A stretch of 64,000 nt of DNA from CALZIK01 sp945787635 (GCA_947259725.1 CAMYNM010000008.1:186001-250000); one strand, 5' to 3'. Positions 41,093-48,948 are shown, counted from the first letter of the stretch. Notes: a model not told the origin generated them from the letters alone. Numbers and translations are program-made.

Positions 41093-42265
41093 ATGAAACG
41101 CAAAACCACGACAGCGATCGTCGCCATGCTGGCCATGGTCCTTTCCGCCGGCCTGCTGAAGGCAGAGTGGGCGGACGGCGTTGCCGCCTTCAAGGCCGGA
41201 AACTGGGCCAAGGCCGAGGCCGAGTTCAAGGCTACGGTAGACGCCCAACCGGAATGGCCCGGGGGCCACTTCATGCTCGGCTGGACCTACCTCAAGCAAA
41301 ACAAGGGCAAGGAAGCGGTGCAGCACCTGCGCAAGGCCTATGATCTCAACCCCGAAGACGCAAATACCCAGCTGCGGCTTGGCGAAGCCTACGTCGAGAC
41401 CGGTCGCCACAGCGACGCGGTCGCGTTTCTCAGCAAGATCAAAGTCACGTCGCTGCCCAAGGATGCCCAGGGCTATCTGGCGCAGCTCAAAGCGGTCGCC
41501 CTCACCAAGAGTGGCCAAGCGGATCGCGCGGTGTCCGAGCTTAAGAAATCCGCCGAAGCCAACCCCAACAACGGCGACATCTGGTATCAATACGGCTCGA
41601 CGGCCTACAGCACCGGAGACACCGCGACCGCGATCTCGGCGCTGGCCAAGGCGGTCCAGCTCGACGGCGGCGATCTCACCAAGCAGAAGGTCTATGCTCA
41701 GGCCCTGGTAAGCCAGGCGGCCCGGATGCCGAAGGGCTCGGCCAAGGAAGGCCAGTACCGCAAAGCCGCTAGCGCAGCTCAAAAGGCAGTTGCCGGAAAC
41801 GCGTCCTTCGACAACCTGATGCTCCTCGGCGACGCCGAGCTCGGCAGCAAGTCCTATGACAATGCGATCGCTACCTACAAACGCGCTTCCGCCAAGAACA
41901 CCAATGACTGGCTGCCGGACTTCTATGTCGGCCAGGCTTTCACCGCCAAGGGCCAGTACAAATCCGCTGAGTCCTCTCTGAAGACTTCTCTCAACCGCGC
42001 CAAGAACGCCGCCGATCAGGCGAGGGTTTGGAAGCAGCTCGGCTTCGTCTACGAAAAGCAGAGGAACTTCACAGAAGCGATTACCGCCTACAATCGGGGC
42101 GGTGACAGCGCGGGCGCGACTCGGGTCGCCGAAAACAGGAAGACCGAAGAAGAAAACAAGCGAATCGAGGCCGAGAACACCGAGATCCAGCGGATCAAAG
42201 AAGAGCAGGCCAAGATCGAAGCGGAGCTGAAGAACCTGCCCGGCGCGGCACCGCCCCGCAGTTGA
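41093..42265 (+). CDS. Exported TPR-repeat protein (sigma-54 controlled)
   Basis: 390 aa. Signal peptide at 1-24 (core 8-21). Tandem tetratricopeptide repeats cover about 25-330: W-A-D-G-V-A-A-F-K-A-G-N-W-A-K-A, H-F-M-L-G-W-T-Y-L-K-Q, A-N-T-Q-L-R-L-G-E-A-Y, I-W-Y-Q-Y-G-S-T-A-Y, Y-D-N-A-I-A-T-Y-K-R-A, and A-R-V-W-K-Q-L-G-F-V-Y. A charged coiled coil (about 345-380, E-E-E-N-K-R-I-E-A-E) ends the protein. Probably periplasmic and scaffolding; TPR proteins of this sort accompany Exb-type motors in several gliding or envelope complexes. Own sigma-54 promoter and own terminator imply independent, activator-driven expression. Role otherwise unknown. Confidence 0.85.
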   Translation: MKRKTTTAIVAMLAMVLSAGLLKAEWADGVAAFKAGNWAKAEAEFKATVDAQPEWPGGHFMLGWTYLKQNKGKEAVQHLRKAYDLNPEDANTQLRLGEAYVETGRHSDAVAFLSKIKVTSLPKDAQGYLAQLKAVALTKSGQADRAVSELKKSAEANPNNGDIWYQYGSTAYSTGDTATAISALAKAVQLDGGDLTKQKVYAQALVSQAARMPKGSAKEGQYRKAASAAQKAVAGNASFDNLMLLGDAELGSKSYDNAIATYKRASAKNTNDWLPDFYVGQAFTAKGQYKSAESSLKTSLNRAKNAADQARVWKQLGFVYEKQRNFTEAITAYNRGGDSAGATRVAENRKTEEENKRIEAENTEIQRIKEEQAKIEAELKNLPGAAPPRS

Positions 42266-42290
42266 CACCAGAACGAGAGTCTTCTTTTCG

Positions 42291-42319
42291 AGAGGCCGTG
42301 ATACGCGGCCTCTTTTTTT
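42291..42319 (+). terminator. Rho-independent terminator of the TPR gene
   Basis: AGAGGCCG (42291-42298) pairs with CGGCCTCT (42306-42313) around a 7-nt loop, followed by an unbroken T-tract to 42319. It lies 26 bp after the TPR stop. The reverse strand has no matching T-run, so it serves the plus-strand gene only. Confidence 0.93.
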
Positions 42320-42335
42320 GCCCTACGGCCGAGGA

Positions 42336-43229
42336 TCAGCCGAAAACGCCGGTTCGCTCTCTCAGCGGGATCAGGCCTCCCACCAGTCCCGCCAGGCCTC
42401 CCAGCGCCAGCAACCCGCTGGTCTGACCGCCGGAAAGAAAAAAGTCCAGCAGCGCGCCTCGTGCGAACCACGGCAGCTCCAGACCTCCCAGGCCGTAATA
42501 GCCAAGCCAAAGCGCCGCGAGAGCGACGACCGAGCCAGCGACGCCCTGCACCAGTCCCTCGACCACGAACGGACCGCGAATAAAGAACTCGGTGGCGCCG
42601 ATCAGTCGCATTGCCGCGATTTCCTTCCGATAAACAAAGGTAGACAAGCGCACCACACTGGCAATGCTGATCGCGGCCGCGATCATCAGGATGCCTCCGA
42701 TCAACAAACCGAGAAGACTCGCAACGGACGCGGCCGCCTCCATCTTCTCGAGCCATTCGCCATCGTCGTCAATCTCCGCCACCGCGCCCTGCCGAACCAG
42801 CTCTGCGATTTCGGCCGCGACCTGGACTCGAGAGCCCCGAGACCTGAGCTCGATCGAAGCGGGCAGCGGATTGCGCTCGAGATCACCCGCCACCTGTGCG
42901 AGGTCCGGGAATCGCTGCTTGAAGCGGATCTGAGCCTGCTCCGGCGAGACCTCGCGTACCTGGGTCCACACGGATGAGTTCTCCAGACCGGAGCGTAGAG
43001 CCGCGAGCTGGTCGCTTGAAGCATCTTCGGCGAGATAGATAACGACCTGTGCATCCGCTCGCCACTGATCCACAGCCCGGGTGAGATTGGTACCCAGCAA
43101 GACCAACGTTCCGCCGATGAAGAGACTGAGCGCGGTCGTCGCGACCGCAAGAGAGCTGATCCGCCAGCCACGAAGCAGATTTCGTACTGCCTCCCAAAAG
43201 AAATAGGCCAAGGCCTGAAGCAGACTCAA
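42336..43229 (-). CDS. ftsX: Cell division protein FtsX (ABC transporter-like permease)
   Basis: 297 aa from a TTG start that overlaps the ftsE stop (TTGA); no ATG is nearby in frame. FtsX transmits FtsE ATPase activity across the inner membrane to activate peptidoglycan hydrolases at division. Topology: first helix at about 24-46, a periplasmic loop of about 120 residues (S-S-V-W-T-Q-V-R-E-V-S-P-E-Q-A, L-P-A-S-I-E-L), then three helices at about 168-192, 218-245 and 265-290. Y-R-K-E-I-A-A-M-R-L-I-G-A-T matches the family's motif after helix 2. The downstream hydrolase gene found in some phyla is absent; the TPR gene follows tail to tail. Confidence 0.92.
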   Translation of the reverse strand: MSLLQALAYFFWEAVRNLLRGWRISSLAVATTALSLFIGGTLVLLGTNLTRAVDQWRADAQVVIYLAEDASSDQLAALRSGLENSSVWTQVREVSPEQAQIRFKQRFPDLAQVAGDLERNPLPASIELRSRGSRVQVAAEIAELVRQGAVAEIDDDGEWLEKMEAAASVASLLGLLIGGILMIAAAISIASVVRLSTFVYRKEIAAMRLIGATEFFIRGPFVVEGLVQGVAGSVVALAALWLGYYGLGGLELPWFARGALLDFFLSGGQTSGLLALGGLAGLVGGLIPLRERTGVFG

Positions 43230-43924
43230 CCTTGCACCGCGGCCTCGGTTTCCATCACGCGGAGAGGGCGATCGGCGACCAGGCGACCATGGTCAAGCAC
43301 GAGGAGTCTCTGGCCGAACTCCTTCTGCGCCTCGGGATCGTGAGACGCCAGCACGATCGTCGTCCCCTCGAGATGGATCTCCTCGAACAAACGCATGATC
43401 TCCCGCGAAAGGTCAGGGTCGAGGTTCCCAGTCGGTTCGTCCGCGAGCACCAGGTCGGGACCGTTAACGATCGCCCGCGCGATGGCCACACGCTGCTGTT
43501 CTCCACCGGAGAGCTCCGCAGGATAGGCATCGATATGGTCCAGCAGGCCGACTCGCTTTAGGGTCCGCTCGGCGAGTTCCCTTCGAGTCCTGGCATCGAC
43601 CCCTAGAATGTGTGGCAAAAAGGTCACGTTCTCGAAGACTGTCTTGCGCTCGATGAGAGAGAAATCCTGAAACACGATTCCCATGGTGCGACGCAGGAAC
43701 GGAACCTTCTTCGCCGGAAGTGAAGCGACGTTGCGGCCGTTGACAAGAATCTGCCCCCTGCTCGGCACCTCGGCTCGATAAATCAGGCGCAGAAAGGTCG
43801 ATTTTCCCGCGCCACTCTTTCCGGCCAGGACCACGAACTGGCCCCTCGGAATGCGCAAGCTGATTTCCGACAACGCGACCTTGTCGCCCGGATAGACCAT
43901 CGAAACATTGAAGAACTCGATCAC
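43226..43924 (-). CDS. ftsE: Cell division ATP-binding protein FtsE
   Basis: 232 aa from a GTG start. ABC ATPase: Walker A G-K-S-G-A-G-K-S-T (35-43), Q-loop in V-F-Q-D-F-S-L-I, signature L-S-G-G-E-Q-Q-R-V-A-I-A-R-A, Walker B L-V-L-A-D-E-P-T-G-N-L-D and the switch His in V-L-A-S-H-D. N-terminal M-I-E-F-F-N-V-S-M-V-Y matches FtsE (compared with LolD-type). It is translationally coupled to ftsX. A truncated repeat element starts 36 bp upstream of the start and may have moved the promoter. Confidence 0.94.
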   Translation of the reverse strand: MIEFFNVSMVYPGDKVALSEISLRIPRGQFVVLAGKSGAGKSTFLRLIYRAEVPSRGQILVNGRNVASLPAKKVPFLRRTMGIVFQDFSLIERKTVFENVTFLPHILGVDARTRRELAERTLKRVGLLDHIDAYPAELSGGEQQRVAIARAIVNGPDLVLADEPTGNLDPDLSREIMRLFEEIHLEGTTIVLASHDPEAQKEFGQRLLVLDHGRLVADRPLRVMETEAAVQG

Positions 43925-43960
43925 AGTTGGTATCCGTCCAAAGGAGTCGCACCGAGGGCG

Positions 43961-44055
43961 CTAGTGGCCTGTAACACAAAAAGCGATGCTACCTGGCCGG
44001 CCCTCGTTGCCGAGCTAAGTGTAGCGAACGGCGAGCTCACGGTGGCGCCACGCAG
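43961..44055. mobile_element. Truncated copy of the family B inverted-repeat element
   Basis: The first 40 bases (CTAGTGGCCTGTAACACA...) match the right arm of the element at 36872-37039, read inward, at 36 of 40 positions; similarity fades after about 44010, with one short duplication (GCCGAGCT / GGCGAGCT). No matching second arm is found. It fills most of the gap between ftsE and the divergent YfiH-like gene. Confidence 0.6.
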
Positions 44056-44097
44056 CCGCCCAGCTGGTCCCCCGCCTTCCGTGCTAGCGTCGCGTCG

Positions 44098-44805
44098 GTG
44101 ACTGAACCTGGCGGCCAAACACAGGGTCTCGACGCGCTCGAGTTGCAGCCGTTCCCACACTGGAGCTTCAGCTCGCCCGGCCTCGAGGTGCGCTTCGTCG
44201 GTCGCGTGCCGGGAGAGCCGGCTCCCCAGGTAGAGTGCGTTCTCGCGGCGCTGGAAGGCGCGCCGGAGCGCCTTGGCTGGCTCCGCCAGCGACACTCCGC
44301 GACCGCTCGCGTTGCGCGAGACGGACCCTGCGGCGAAGGAGACGGGCTATGGACCGCTGAGCCCGGCCTCGCGCTTTGCATCGTCACCGCCGACTGCGTG
44401 CCGATCGTATGCGGCTCTCAACGCCGTCTGGCCGCAATTCACGCGGGCTGGAGAGGGCTCGTAAGCGGTGTCGTCGAGGCGACGATCGACTCCCTCGAGG
44501 GCTCGGTTGGTGAGCTCGAGGCGTGGCTGGGGCCGGCCATCGGTTCATGCTGCTATGAGGTCGGCGAGGACGTCGCCGCCAAAGTCTCTGCGTCGGTATC
44601 GAAGAACGTCACCGTTCACGGTGGCACCGGGCGGCCGCATCTGGATCTACACCGCGCGGCCGAGGACCAGCTCCGCTCGCTCGGCGTCGGCCGCGTAAAC
44701 AAAGTGAACGCGTGCACGAAGTGTCACCCCGACTTGTTGTGGAGCTACCGCGCGAGCCCGGGCGAGAACGGACGCAACCATGCCCTGGCGTGGTTGCAGT
44801 CCTGA
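44098..44805 (+). CDS. YfiH/PgeF family multicopper-type (laccase domain) protein
   Basis: 235 aa from a GTG start. Members are cytoplasmic single-domain proteins described as purine nucleoside phosphorylase/adenosine deaminase and, in E. coli, as guarding peptidoglycan synthesis by hydrolysing wrong UDP-MurNAc precursors. Conserved: L-R-Q-R-H-S-A (family Q-x-H), V-T-A-D-C-V-P-I, A-A-I-H-A-G-W-R-G-L (metal His), G-P-A-I-G-S-C-C-Y-E-V-G, and C-T-K-C-H-P (Cys/His cluster near 205). Complete length. It diverges from ftsE across the truncated repeat element and converges on the orphan small gene. Confidence 0.9.
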   Translation: MTEPGGQTQGLDALELQPFPHWSFSSPGLEVRFVGRVPGEPAPQVECVLAALEGAPERLGWLRQRHSATARVARDGPCGEGDGLWTAEPGLALCIVTADCVPIVCGSQRRLAAIHAGWRGLVSGVVEATIDSLEGSVGELEAWLGPAIGSCCYEVGEDVAAKVSASVSKNVTVHGGTGRPHLDLHRAAEDQLRSLGVGRVNKVNACTKCHPDLLWSYRASPGENGRNHALAWLQS

Positions 44806-44859
44806 TTCGTACCGGATTCGCCGGCTCCCGCCGAGGCGATCCCCTGCCCACTTGCGACG

Positions 44860-45144
44860 CTAGCGCCGACGTCGTGTCGAGCGGGTCGGATCGATGCCGA
44901 GGCTTCGCAAGATCGAGAGGTCCCGGCCGTCGATCCTGAAGACCGGTGTCGCCTCCAGCTCGCACTCCAACCCCGCGGACTCGCCGGGCTCATCGCCGTT
45001 CACACGTCGGTTGACCACGAAGTAAAGCGAGTAACCCTCTTCCCGAATCTGCTCGAACAGATCGCGCACCTCATTCGAGGTGGAAAGTGCGCGCACGATG
45101 GCGGCGCGAAGATCCTTCAACAGATGACTGGTGCGAGAGTTCAT
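44860..45144 (-). CDS. Small orphan protein of unknown function behind a strong promoter
   Basis: 94 aa; the ATG at 45144-45142 fits the predicted transcript start at about 45171. No signal peptide or membrane helix. The N-terminal half is helical (L-L-K-D-L-R-A-A-I-V-R-A-L and E-V-R-D-L-F-E-Q-I-R-E-E-G-Y-S-L-Y-F), the middle has V-V-N-R-R-V-N-G-D and F-R-I-D-G-R-D, and it ends in R-S-T-R-R-R-R. I do not recognise a family. Codon use is like its neighbours. A near-perfect sigma-70 promoter drives it, so it is probably expressed well. Flanked by convergent YfiH and divergent AmgK-like genes. An extended upstream start cannot be used because the promoter lies inside it. Confidence 0.6.
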   Translation of the reverse strand: MNSRTSHLLKDLRAAIVRALSTSNEVRDLFEQIREEGYSLYFVVNRRVNGDEPGESAGLECELEATPVFRIDGRDLSILRSLGIDPTRSTRRRR

Positions 45145-45177
45145 TGTGATGGCAATATCCGCTCGTTCGGTCCGGTG

Positions 45178-45206
45178 ATTATGCGGTGGCGTACAAGTGC
45201 TGTCAA
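45178..45206 (-). promoter_or_regulatory. Sigma-70 promoter of the small orphan gene
   Basis: On the minus strand, TTGACA (45206-45201) is a perfect -35; 17 bp later CATAAT (45183-45178) matches the -10 at 5 of 6 positions. Predicted start near 45171 and leader of about 27 nt. It is among the strongest sigma-70 matches in the window. Confidence 0.8.
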
Positions 45207-45247
45207 ACGTCGCCGACCACGGGTGTGTTACGGTTCGACGCATCCCG

Positions 45248-46246
45248 ATGGACGGCGCTGAGGCTCGAATTTTGCCCTGGCTCACCTCTCTAGGAGTAGA
45301 GCCCCGAGCCCTGATCCCGCTTCGCGGCGACGTTTCGGCGCGCAAGTATTTTCGCCTCGCAGGCTCGGATGGGGTGGTCGCCATGTACCCACCCGAGCAG
45401 GCGGACCAGTGCAAGCGGTTTCTCGCGACGACCCAGCTCTTCGAGGGCGCCGGCATCCGAGTGCCCCGGGTGCTCGAGGCCAATTGCGGGCTCGGTCTCC
45501 TCCTGCTCGAGGATCTCGGCGACGTTTCGCTCTTTGATGTCGGCGCCCGCGGCTGGGGGAGGCAGGAGCCTCTCTACCTGCAGGCGATCCGGATCTCGGC
45601 TGCGCTGGCTGGTGGTTCCAAGGCCGACTTCAGTCTCAATCCTCCGCTGGACGCCCACCGGCTCGCGGACGAGCTTGCAGCCGCCCACGACATCTTCCTC
45701 GGCGAGCCTGAATTCTCGGGCTCCACTCTCGAACGCGATGCACTGGCTTCGTCTCTCGACGCCTTGTGTGGGGCGCTCGAGCTCGAGCCGCTGGTGCCCA
45801 GCCATCGGGACTTCATGAGTCGAAACCTCATGCTCAGAGCTGACGACCCGGAGCGCCTGGTGGTCATCGACCATCAGGACGCCTGCCTGGCGCCCCGCTA
45901 CTACGATCTCGCTTCCCTACTGAACGACAGCTTTTTTCCGACCGCCGATCAAGAGCGAACGCTCTTGACCGGAGTCTGCGGGACGACCGAAGAACTGTGC
46001 GGCTACCGCCGCTGCGCGGTTCAACGAGCCATCAAGGCCTCCGCCACTTTCATCCGCTTCGCCCAGGCGGGCTTCCCCCGCCACCTTCCCCTGGTCGCTC
46101 CGACACTCGAGCGGGCTGCCATCCACCTCGAGCGTCTGCCCGAGGGTGCCTCCATACCGAAGTCTCTTTTCCGACGGTGGCGCAGCCCCGCCGCCATTGA
46201 CCGGGGCCTGCGCCGAACGGCGGCGGCGCCCAGGGTGCTAGACTGA
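45248..46246 (+). CDS. AmgK-like sugar kinase (aminoglycoside phosphotransferase fold)
   Basis: 332 aa from the ATG at 45248. Phosphotransferase fold: ATP lobe with D-V-S-A-R-K-Y-F-R-L near residue 32 and the L-L-L-E-D-L-G-D hinge, then catalytic V-P-S-H-R-D-F-M-S-R-N-L-M (about 188-200) and D-H-Q-D-A-C-L-A-P-R-Y-Y-D-L-A-S-L-L. The last two blocks match AmgK (anomeric MurNAc/GlcNAc kinase) more closely than other family members. AmgK recycles peptidoglycan sugars with MurU and feeds UDP-MurNAc synthesis. The partner murU is not adjacent. It diverges from the small orphan gene and is followed by tatA. The substrate is inferred by motif. Confidence 0.72.
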   Translation: MDGAEARILPWLTSLGVEPRALIPLRGDVSARKYFRLAGSDGVVAMYPPEQADQCKRFLATTQLFEGAGIRVPRVLEANCGLGLLLLEDLGDVSLFDVGARGWGRQEPLYLQAIRISAALAGGSKADFSLNPPLDAHRLADELAAAHDIFLGEPEFSGSTLERDALASSLDALCGALELEPLVPSHRDFMSRNLMLRADDPERLVVIDHQDACLAPRYYDLASLLNDSFFPTADQERTLLTGVCGTTEELCGYRRCAVQRAIKASATFIRFAQAGFPRHLPLVAPTLERAAIHLERLPEGASIPKSLFRRWRSPAAIDRGLRRTAAAPRVLD

Positions 46247-46291
46247 TGAGGTCAGCACGGCTCTTCGGCCGGCTCAAAGGAGGTTGCGATC

Positions 46292-46468
46292 ATGCCCACA
46301 CTCGGTGTCCAAGAGCTCTTGATTATCTTGCTCATCGTTCTGGTCATCTTTGGCGCCTCCAAGCTGCCACAGCTCGGCAAAGGCCTGGGAGAAGGCATCA
46401 AGAACTTCAAGAAGGGCGTGAAGGACGACTCGTCCGACGGCCCGGACGCCTCCGGGGGCGCCAGCTAG
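46292..46468 (+). CDS. tatA: Sec-independent protein translocase subunit
   Basis: 58 aa. One N-terminal transmembrane helix (about 7-20, L-L-I-I-L-L-I-V-L-V-I), then the F-G-x-x-K-L-P hinge (F20-G-A-S-K-L-P) and an amphipathic helix (G-K-G-L-G-E-G-I-K-N-F-K-K-G) ending in an acidic tail: the TatA/E layout, forming the pore that moves folded proteins. Strong SD AAAGGAGG 8 nt before the ATG. Its TAG stop shares the CTAG palindrome with the stop of the convergent transglycosylase gene. tatB and tatC are not in the window. Confidence 0.93.
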   Translation: MPTLGVQELLIILLIVLVIFGASKLPQLGKGLGEGIKNFKKGVKDDSSDGPDASGGAS

Positions 46469-47211
46469 CCGGTCTCCGAAAGCGGAACCAGAGCTTCCCC
46501 GAAGATATCGGCTCGACCCGACCTGCGCCAGAGGTCCTGGTGGTGCCCGACGTAGCGCGAGAGCACTTTGCGCACGTAGGAGCGCGTCTCCCGAAACGGC
46601 GGAACACCGTTGAAGCGCCGGACGTTGCCCGAGCCGGCGTTGTAGGCCGCGAGAGCCAACTCGAGATCACCGTTGTAGGAATCGAGCAGCCGGCTCAAGT
46701 GCCGCGCTCCAACTTCGACGTTGGACGCCGGGCTGAGAGCCTCGTTGTAGCCATAGAGCTCCGCAGTCGACGGCATCACCTGCATGAGACCCAAGGCGCC
46801 CACGGGAGATACCGCCCCGGCGTCGAAGGCGGATTCGACCTCGATAACTGCGGCCAGAAGAAGCTCGTCCAACCTGTGCCGTTCCGCCGCGCGTTGAATC
46901 AAGCTCGCGTACGGCAGATCGTTGAGTAGCTCCAAGCGCTCTTTGCGCGGATTGACCGAGCGAAACAGCTGAAACGAAGTCGAGTGCGAACGAACCGCTT
47001 CGGCCACGTCTGCGGGGCGCACTGCCATGAACTGGCGATCCTCAGGTCCGATCCACTGCGCCAGCTCTTCCAGAATGGCGATCTCCTCCGGCGAAGGCGG
47101 AGCCGCGCGGTCCTCAGAGATAAACGGGGTGGTGGGCGGCGAGTTGAGGGTGACCACCACGAACAAAGCAGTGGCCATCGTGACGCGGGATGCGCGGTTT
47201 CGGATCGACAT
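46465..47211 (-). CDS. Lytic transglycosylase (SLT domain)
   Basis: 248 aa. A signal sequence with core at about 12-21 sends it to the periplasm. The SLT domain spans about 110-225: L-L-A-A-V-I-E-V-E-S-A-F-D with catalytic Glu, A-V-S-P-V-G-A-L-G-L-M-Q-V-M-P-S-T, and A-L-A-A-Y-N-A-G-S-G-N-V-R-R. It cleaves the glycan strands of peptidoglycan. The N-terminal third (about 30-100) is unassigned. It converges on tatA; upstream is the Fis-like gene on the same strand, 122 bp away, so it may have its own promoter. Confidence 0.9.
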   Translation of the reverse strand: MSIRNRASRVTMATALFVVVTLNSPPTTPFISEDRAAPPSPEEIAILEELAQWIGPEDRQFMAVRPADVAEAVRSHSTSFQLFRSVNPRKERLELLNDLPYASLIQRAAERHRLDELLLAAVIEVESAFDAGAVSPVGALGLMQVMPSTAELYGYNEALSPASNVEVGARHLSRLLDSYNGDLELALAAYNAGSGNVRRFNGVPPFRETRSYVRKVLSRYVGHHQDLWRRSGRADIFGEALVPLSETG

Positions 47212-47333
47212 TGGAGCTGTATTTGTGGTGATCCCGGGCGCGACAAACGCGCTGGAATCCTATCTAAGTGCAAAGGCGGTACCACTCGGGACCACCTGGA
47301 AAGAAACTGGGTAAAAGCCTAAGTCTATTGGAG

Positions 47334-47612
47334 TTACGTACGTGCTCGGCGGCCCGACTGACGGCCGGGCCGCCGACGCGACGGTGCCAAATAGTCCGCG
47401 GGCTCGATGCCAAGACTGCCGACTTTGTTGCGCAGCGTGTTGCGGTGAATACCCAGTCGCTCAGCCGACCTCGACAGGTTGCCGTCGTTGCTCCGTAGGG
47501 TGGCGAGAATGAACTGCTTCTCGAACTCTTTGGAGACCTGGCTGAGAGTCAGCCCGTTGCCCACAAGATCCTCGACCAACCTGCCCAACTGGTGATTCAG
47601 TTTGCGTTTCAT
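47334..47612 (-). CDS. Fis-family helix-turn-helix protein
   Basis: 92 aa from the ATG at 47612-47610. The C-terminal half is a Fis-type HTH (Q-F-I-L-A-T-L-R-S-N-D-G-N-L-S-R-S-A-E-R-L-G-I-H-R-N-T-L-R-N-K), like the DNA-binding end of NtrC proteins, here without receiver or ATPase domain. N-terminal helix M-K-R-K-L-N-H-Q-L-G-R-L-V is probably the dimerisation arm. The C-terminal 15 residues are basic (S-R-R-R-P-G-R-Q). A small nucleoid-type or regulatory protein; Fis proper is about 98 aa, but an orthology claim would be too strong outside proteobacteria. Confidence 0.8.
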   Translation of the reverse strand: MKRKLNHQLGRLVEDLVGNGLTLSQVSKEFEKQFILATLRSNDGNLSRSAERLGIHRNTLRNKVGSLGIEPADYLAPSRRRPGRQSGRRART

Positions 47613-47702
47613 CCTCACACGCTCGCGCTGTTCGAAGAGCGAAAGGATAACAGAACCGCCGCCGCCGGGGCTAGCGGCGCGGAGCAAAAAGTCAGGCTTT
47701 TT

Positions 47703-48869
47703 TCAGCGCTTCAAATCGACAAGATCGCCGACGTAGACGGCATATCGCGATTCGAGTACCTTGGCGACCGAAGATCGTTCGCGGACCGAAAGAATGCCCA
47801 GTTCACCAATCACAACCGGAGGGTGGCCCTTCGGGTTGGCTCGATAGATCGAGAAGATGTCTCCGGGAGTCACGCCCGTATCGTGACCCAGGTCGAGGTA
47901 CACGAGGTGATCTCGGCCGATCGTGACGAGCCGCCGCTCCGAGCGCACGATCATCGGTGCATCTTTGAGCGCGTTCGCGCCCACCGGATCGTTGACGCCG
48001 GTCTGCGGTGTGCGTCGGGCCAGCGGCACGGGCTCGGGAACGTAAGGCGTCAACGCCGCACCGACTTGCACAGGCATACAGCCGTAAACGATCTCGGCAA
48101 TGGCGGTCTCTTCCTGCACGGACAGAACCCGCACTCGACCGACGTAGCTGTAGAACCGTCCGAGGGGTTTTCTGGTTCTCGGGTGCTCCACCGCCTCTCT
48201 GGGAATCACGACCGTGAACAGGTCGCCCGGGAGAAGCCCTGCCTGATTCCCGCCGTCGACGTAGACGATGTCACCCAGGGACAGGTCGATCTTGACCGTC
48301 CCCAACTCGCCGAGATCGGAGTCGAGACCCGCAGCCCGAACCGCCACCAGGGTCGGCGAGAGGCTCTCGAACTCGGACCCGATGATGTGGCGGGGAAACT
48401 CCTCTTCGAGCCCCCCGATGTAGCCGGAGCACTGAATGTCGTCCTCACTGCCGAGGGGGGCGGGGGCGGACGCCGCGGTCGTCAATCTGAGGCCTCCCTC
48501 GTCGTCGTCCTCGTCCGCCGAACGCCCCGCGGCCTGAACGGCCTCGATCGGCGTCACTTCGAAGCCCACCACCAAGGGGTCGCCGGGGTATATCCAGTGG
48601 GCATCGAGGATGTAGCGGTTTTGCTCCCAAATCTGAGGCCACAAGTACGGATTCCCGTAGAAACGCCCCGCCAGATCCCAGAGCGTGTCACCGGTTTGAA
48701 TCGTGTGGACCTGGGCTCCTTCCGGAGCCGCGGCAGGCGGGTTCCATGCCGTCCAATGGTCACCGACCTGATGGAGGTCTTTGGGTGGCTCGTGGGCCAC
48801 CAGGCCTGCGAGGCAACCGAGGACCAGAAAAGTATAGATTGCGGCGGTTTTCCGGGAGTTCATGGACAT
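47703..48869 (-). CDS. LysM domain envelope protein
   Basis: 388 aa from the ATG at 48869-48867. N-terminal hydrophobic segment (about 10-26, T-A-A-I-Y-T-F-L-V-L-G-C-L-A-G) could be a lipoprotein-type signal (L-G-C) or a plain one. The LysM domain at about 55-100 (V-H-T-I-Q-T-G-D-T-L-W-D-L-A-G-R-F-Y-G-N ... W-E-Q-N-R, G-D-P-L) binds peptidoglycan. The rest, with beta-rich repeats such as G-D-I-V-Y-V-D, G-D-L-F-T-V-V and G-D-I-F-S-I-Y, looks like repeated FlgT/GspC-like barrels. It follows cpoB on the same strand but has its own promoter. Confidence 0.8.
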   Translation of the reverse strand: MSMNSRKTAAIYTFLVLGCLAGLVAHEPPKDLHQVGDHWTAWNPPAAAPEGAQVHTIQTGDTLWDLAGRFYGNPYLWPQIWEQNRYILDAHWIYPGDPLVVGFEVTPIEAVQAAGRSADEDDDEGGLRLTTAASAPAPLGSEDDIQCSGYIGGLEEEFPRHIIGSEFESLSPTLVAVRAAGLDSDLGELGTVKIDLSLGDIVYVDGGNQAGLLPGDLFTVVIPREAVEHPRTRKPLGRFYSYVGRVRVLSVQEETAIAEIVYGCMPVQVGAALTPYVPEPVPLARRTPQTGVNDPVGANALKDAPMIVRSERRLVTIGRDHLVYLDLGHDTGVTPGDIFSIYRANPKGHPPVVIGELGILSVRERSSVAKVLESRYAVYVGDLVDLKR

Positions 48870-48920
48870 TTCGGCCCCCACTCTGGACAAGCAACGGAAT
48901 AGGATGCTTCCTGCGGGCAA

Positions 48921-48948
48921 GCTATAGCCTTTTCTTTACACCTGTCAA
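48921..48948 (-). promoter_or_regulatory. Sigma-70 promoter of the LysM gene
   Basis: On the minus strand TTGACA (48948-48943) is a perfect -35, followed after 16 bp by TATAGC (48926-48921), a 4-of-6 -10. Predicted start near 48914, about 45 nt before the ATG. This makes the LysM gene independent of the upstream rpe/bamD run. Confidence 0.7.

Noticed and set aside
45186..45201. TGGCGTACAAGTGCTG as a third sigma-54 promoter
   Set aside because: The GG-to-GC spacing is one base short and the boxes are poor; the region overlaps the good sigma-70 promoter on the other strand.
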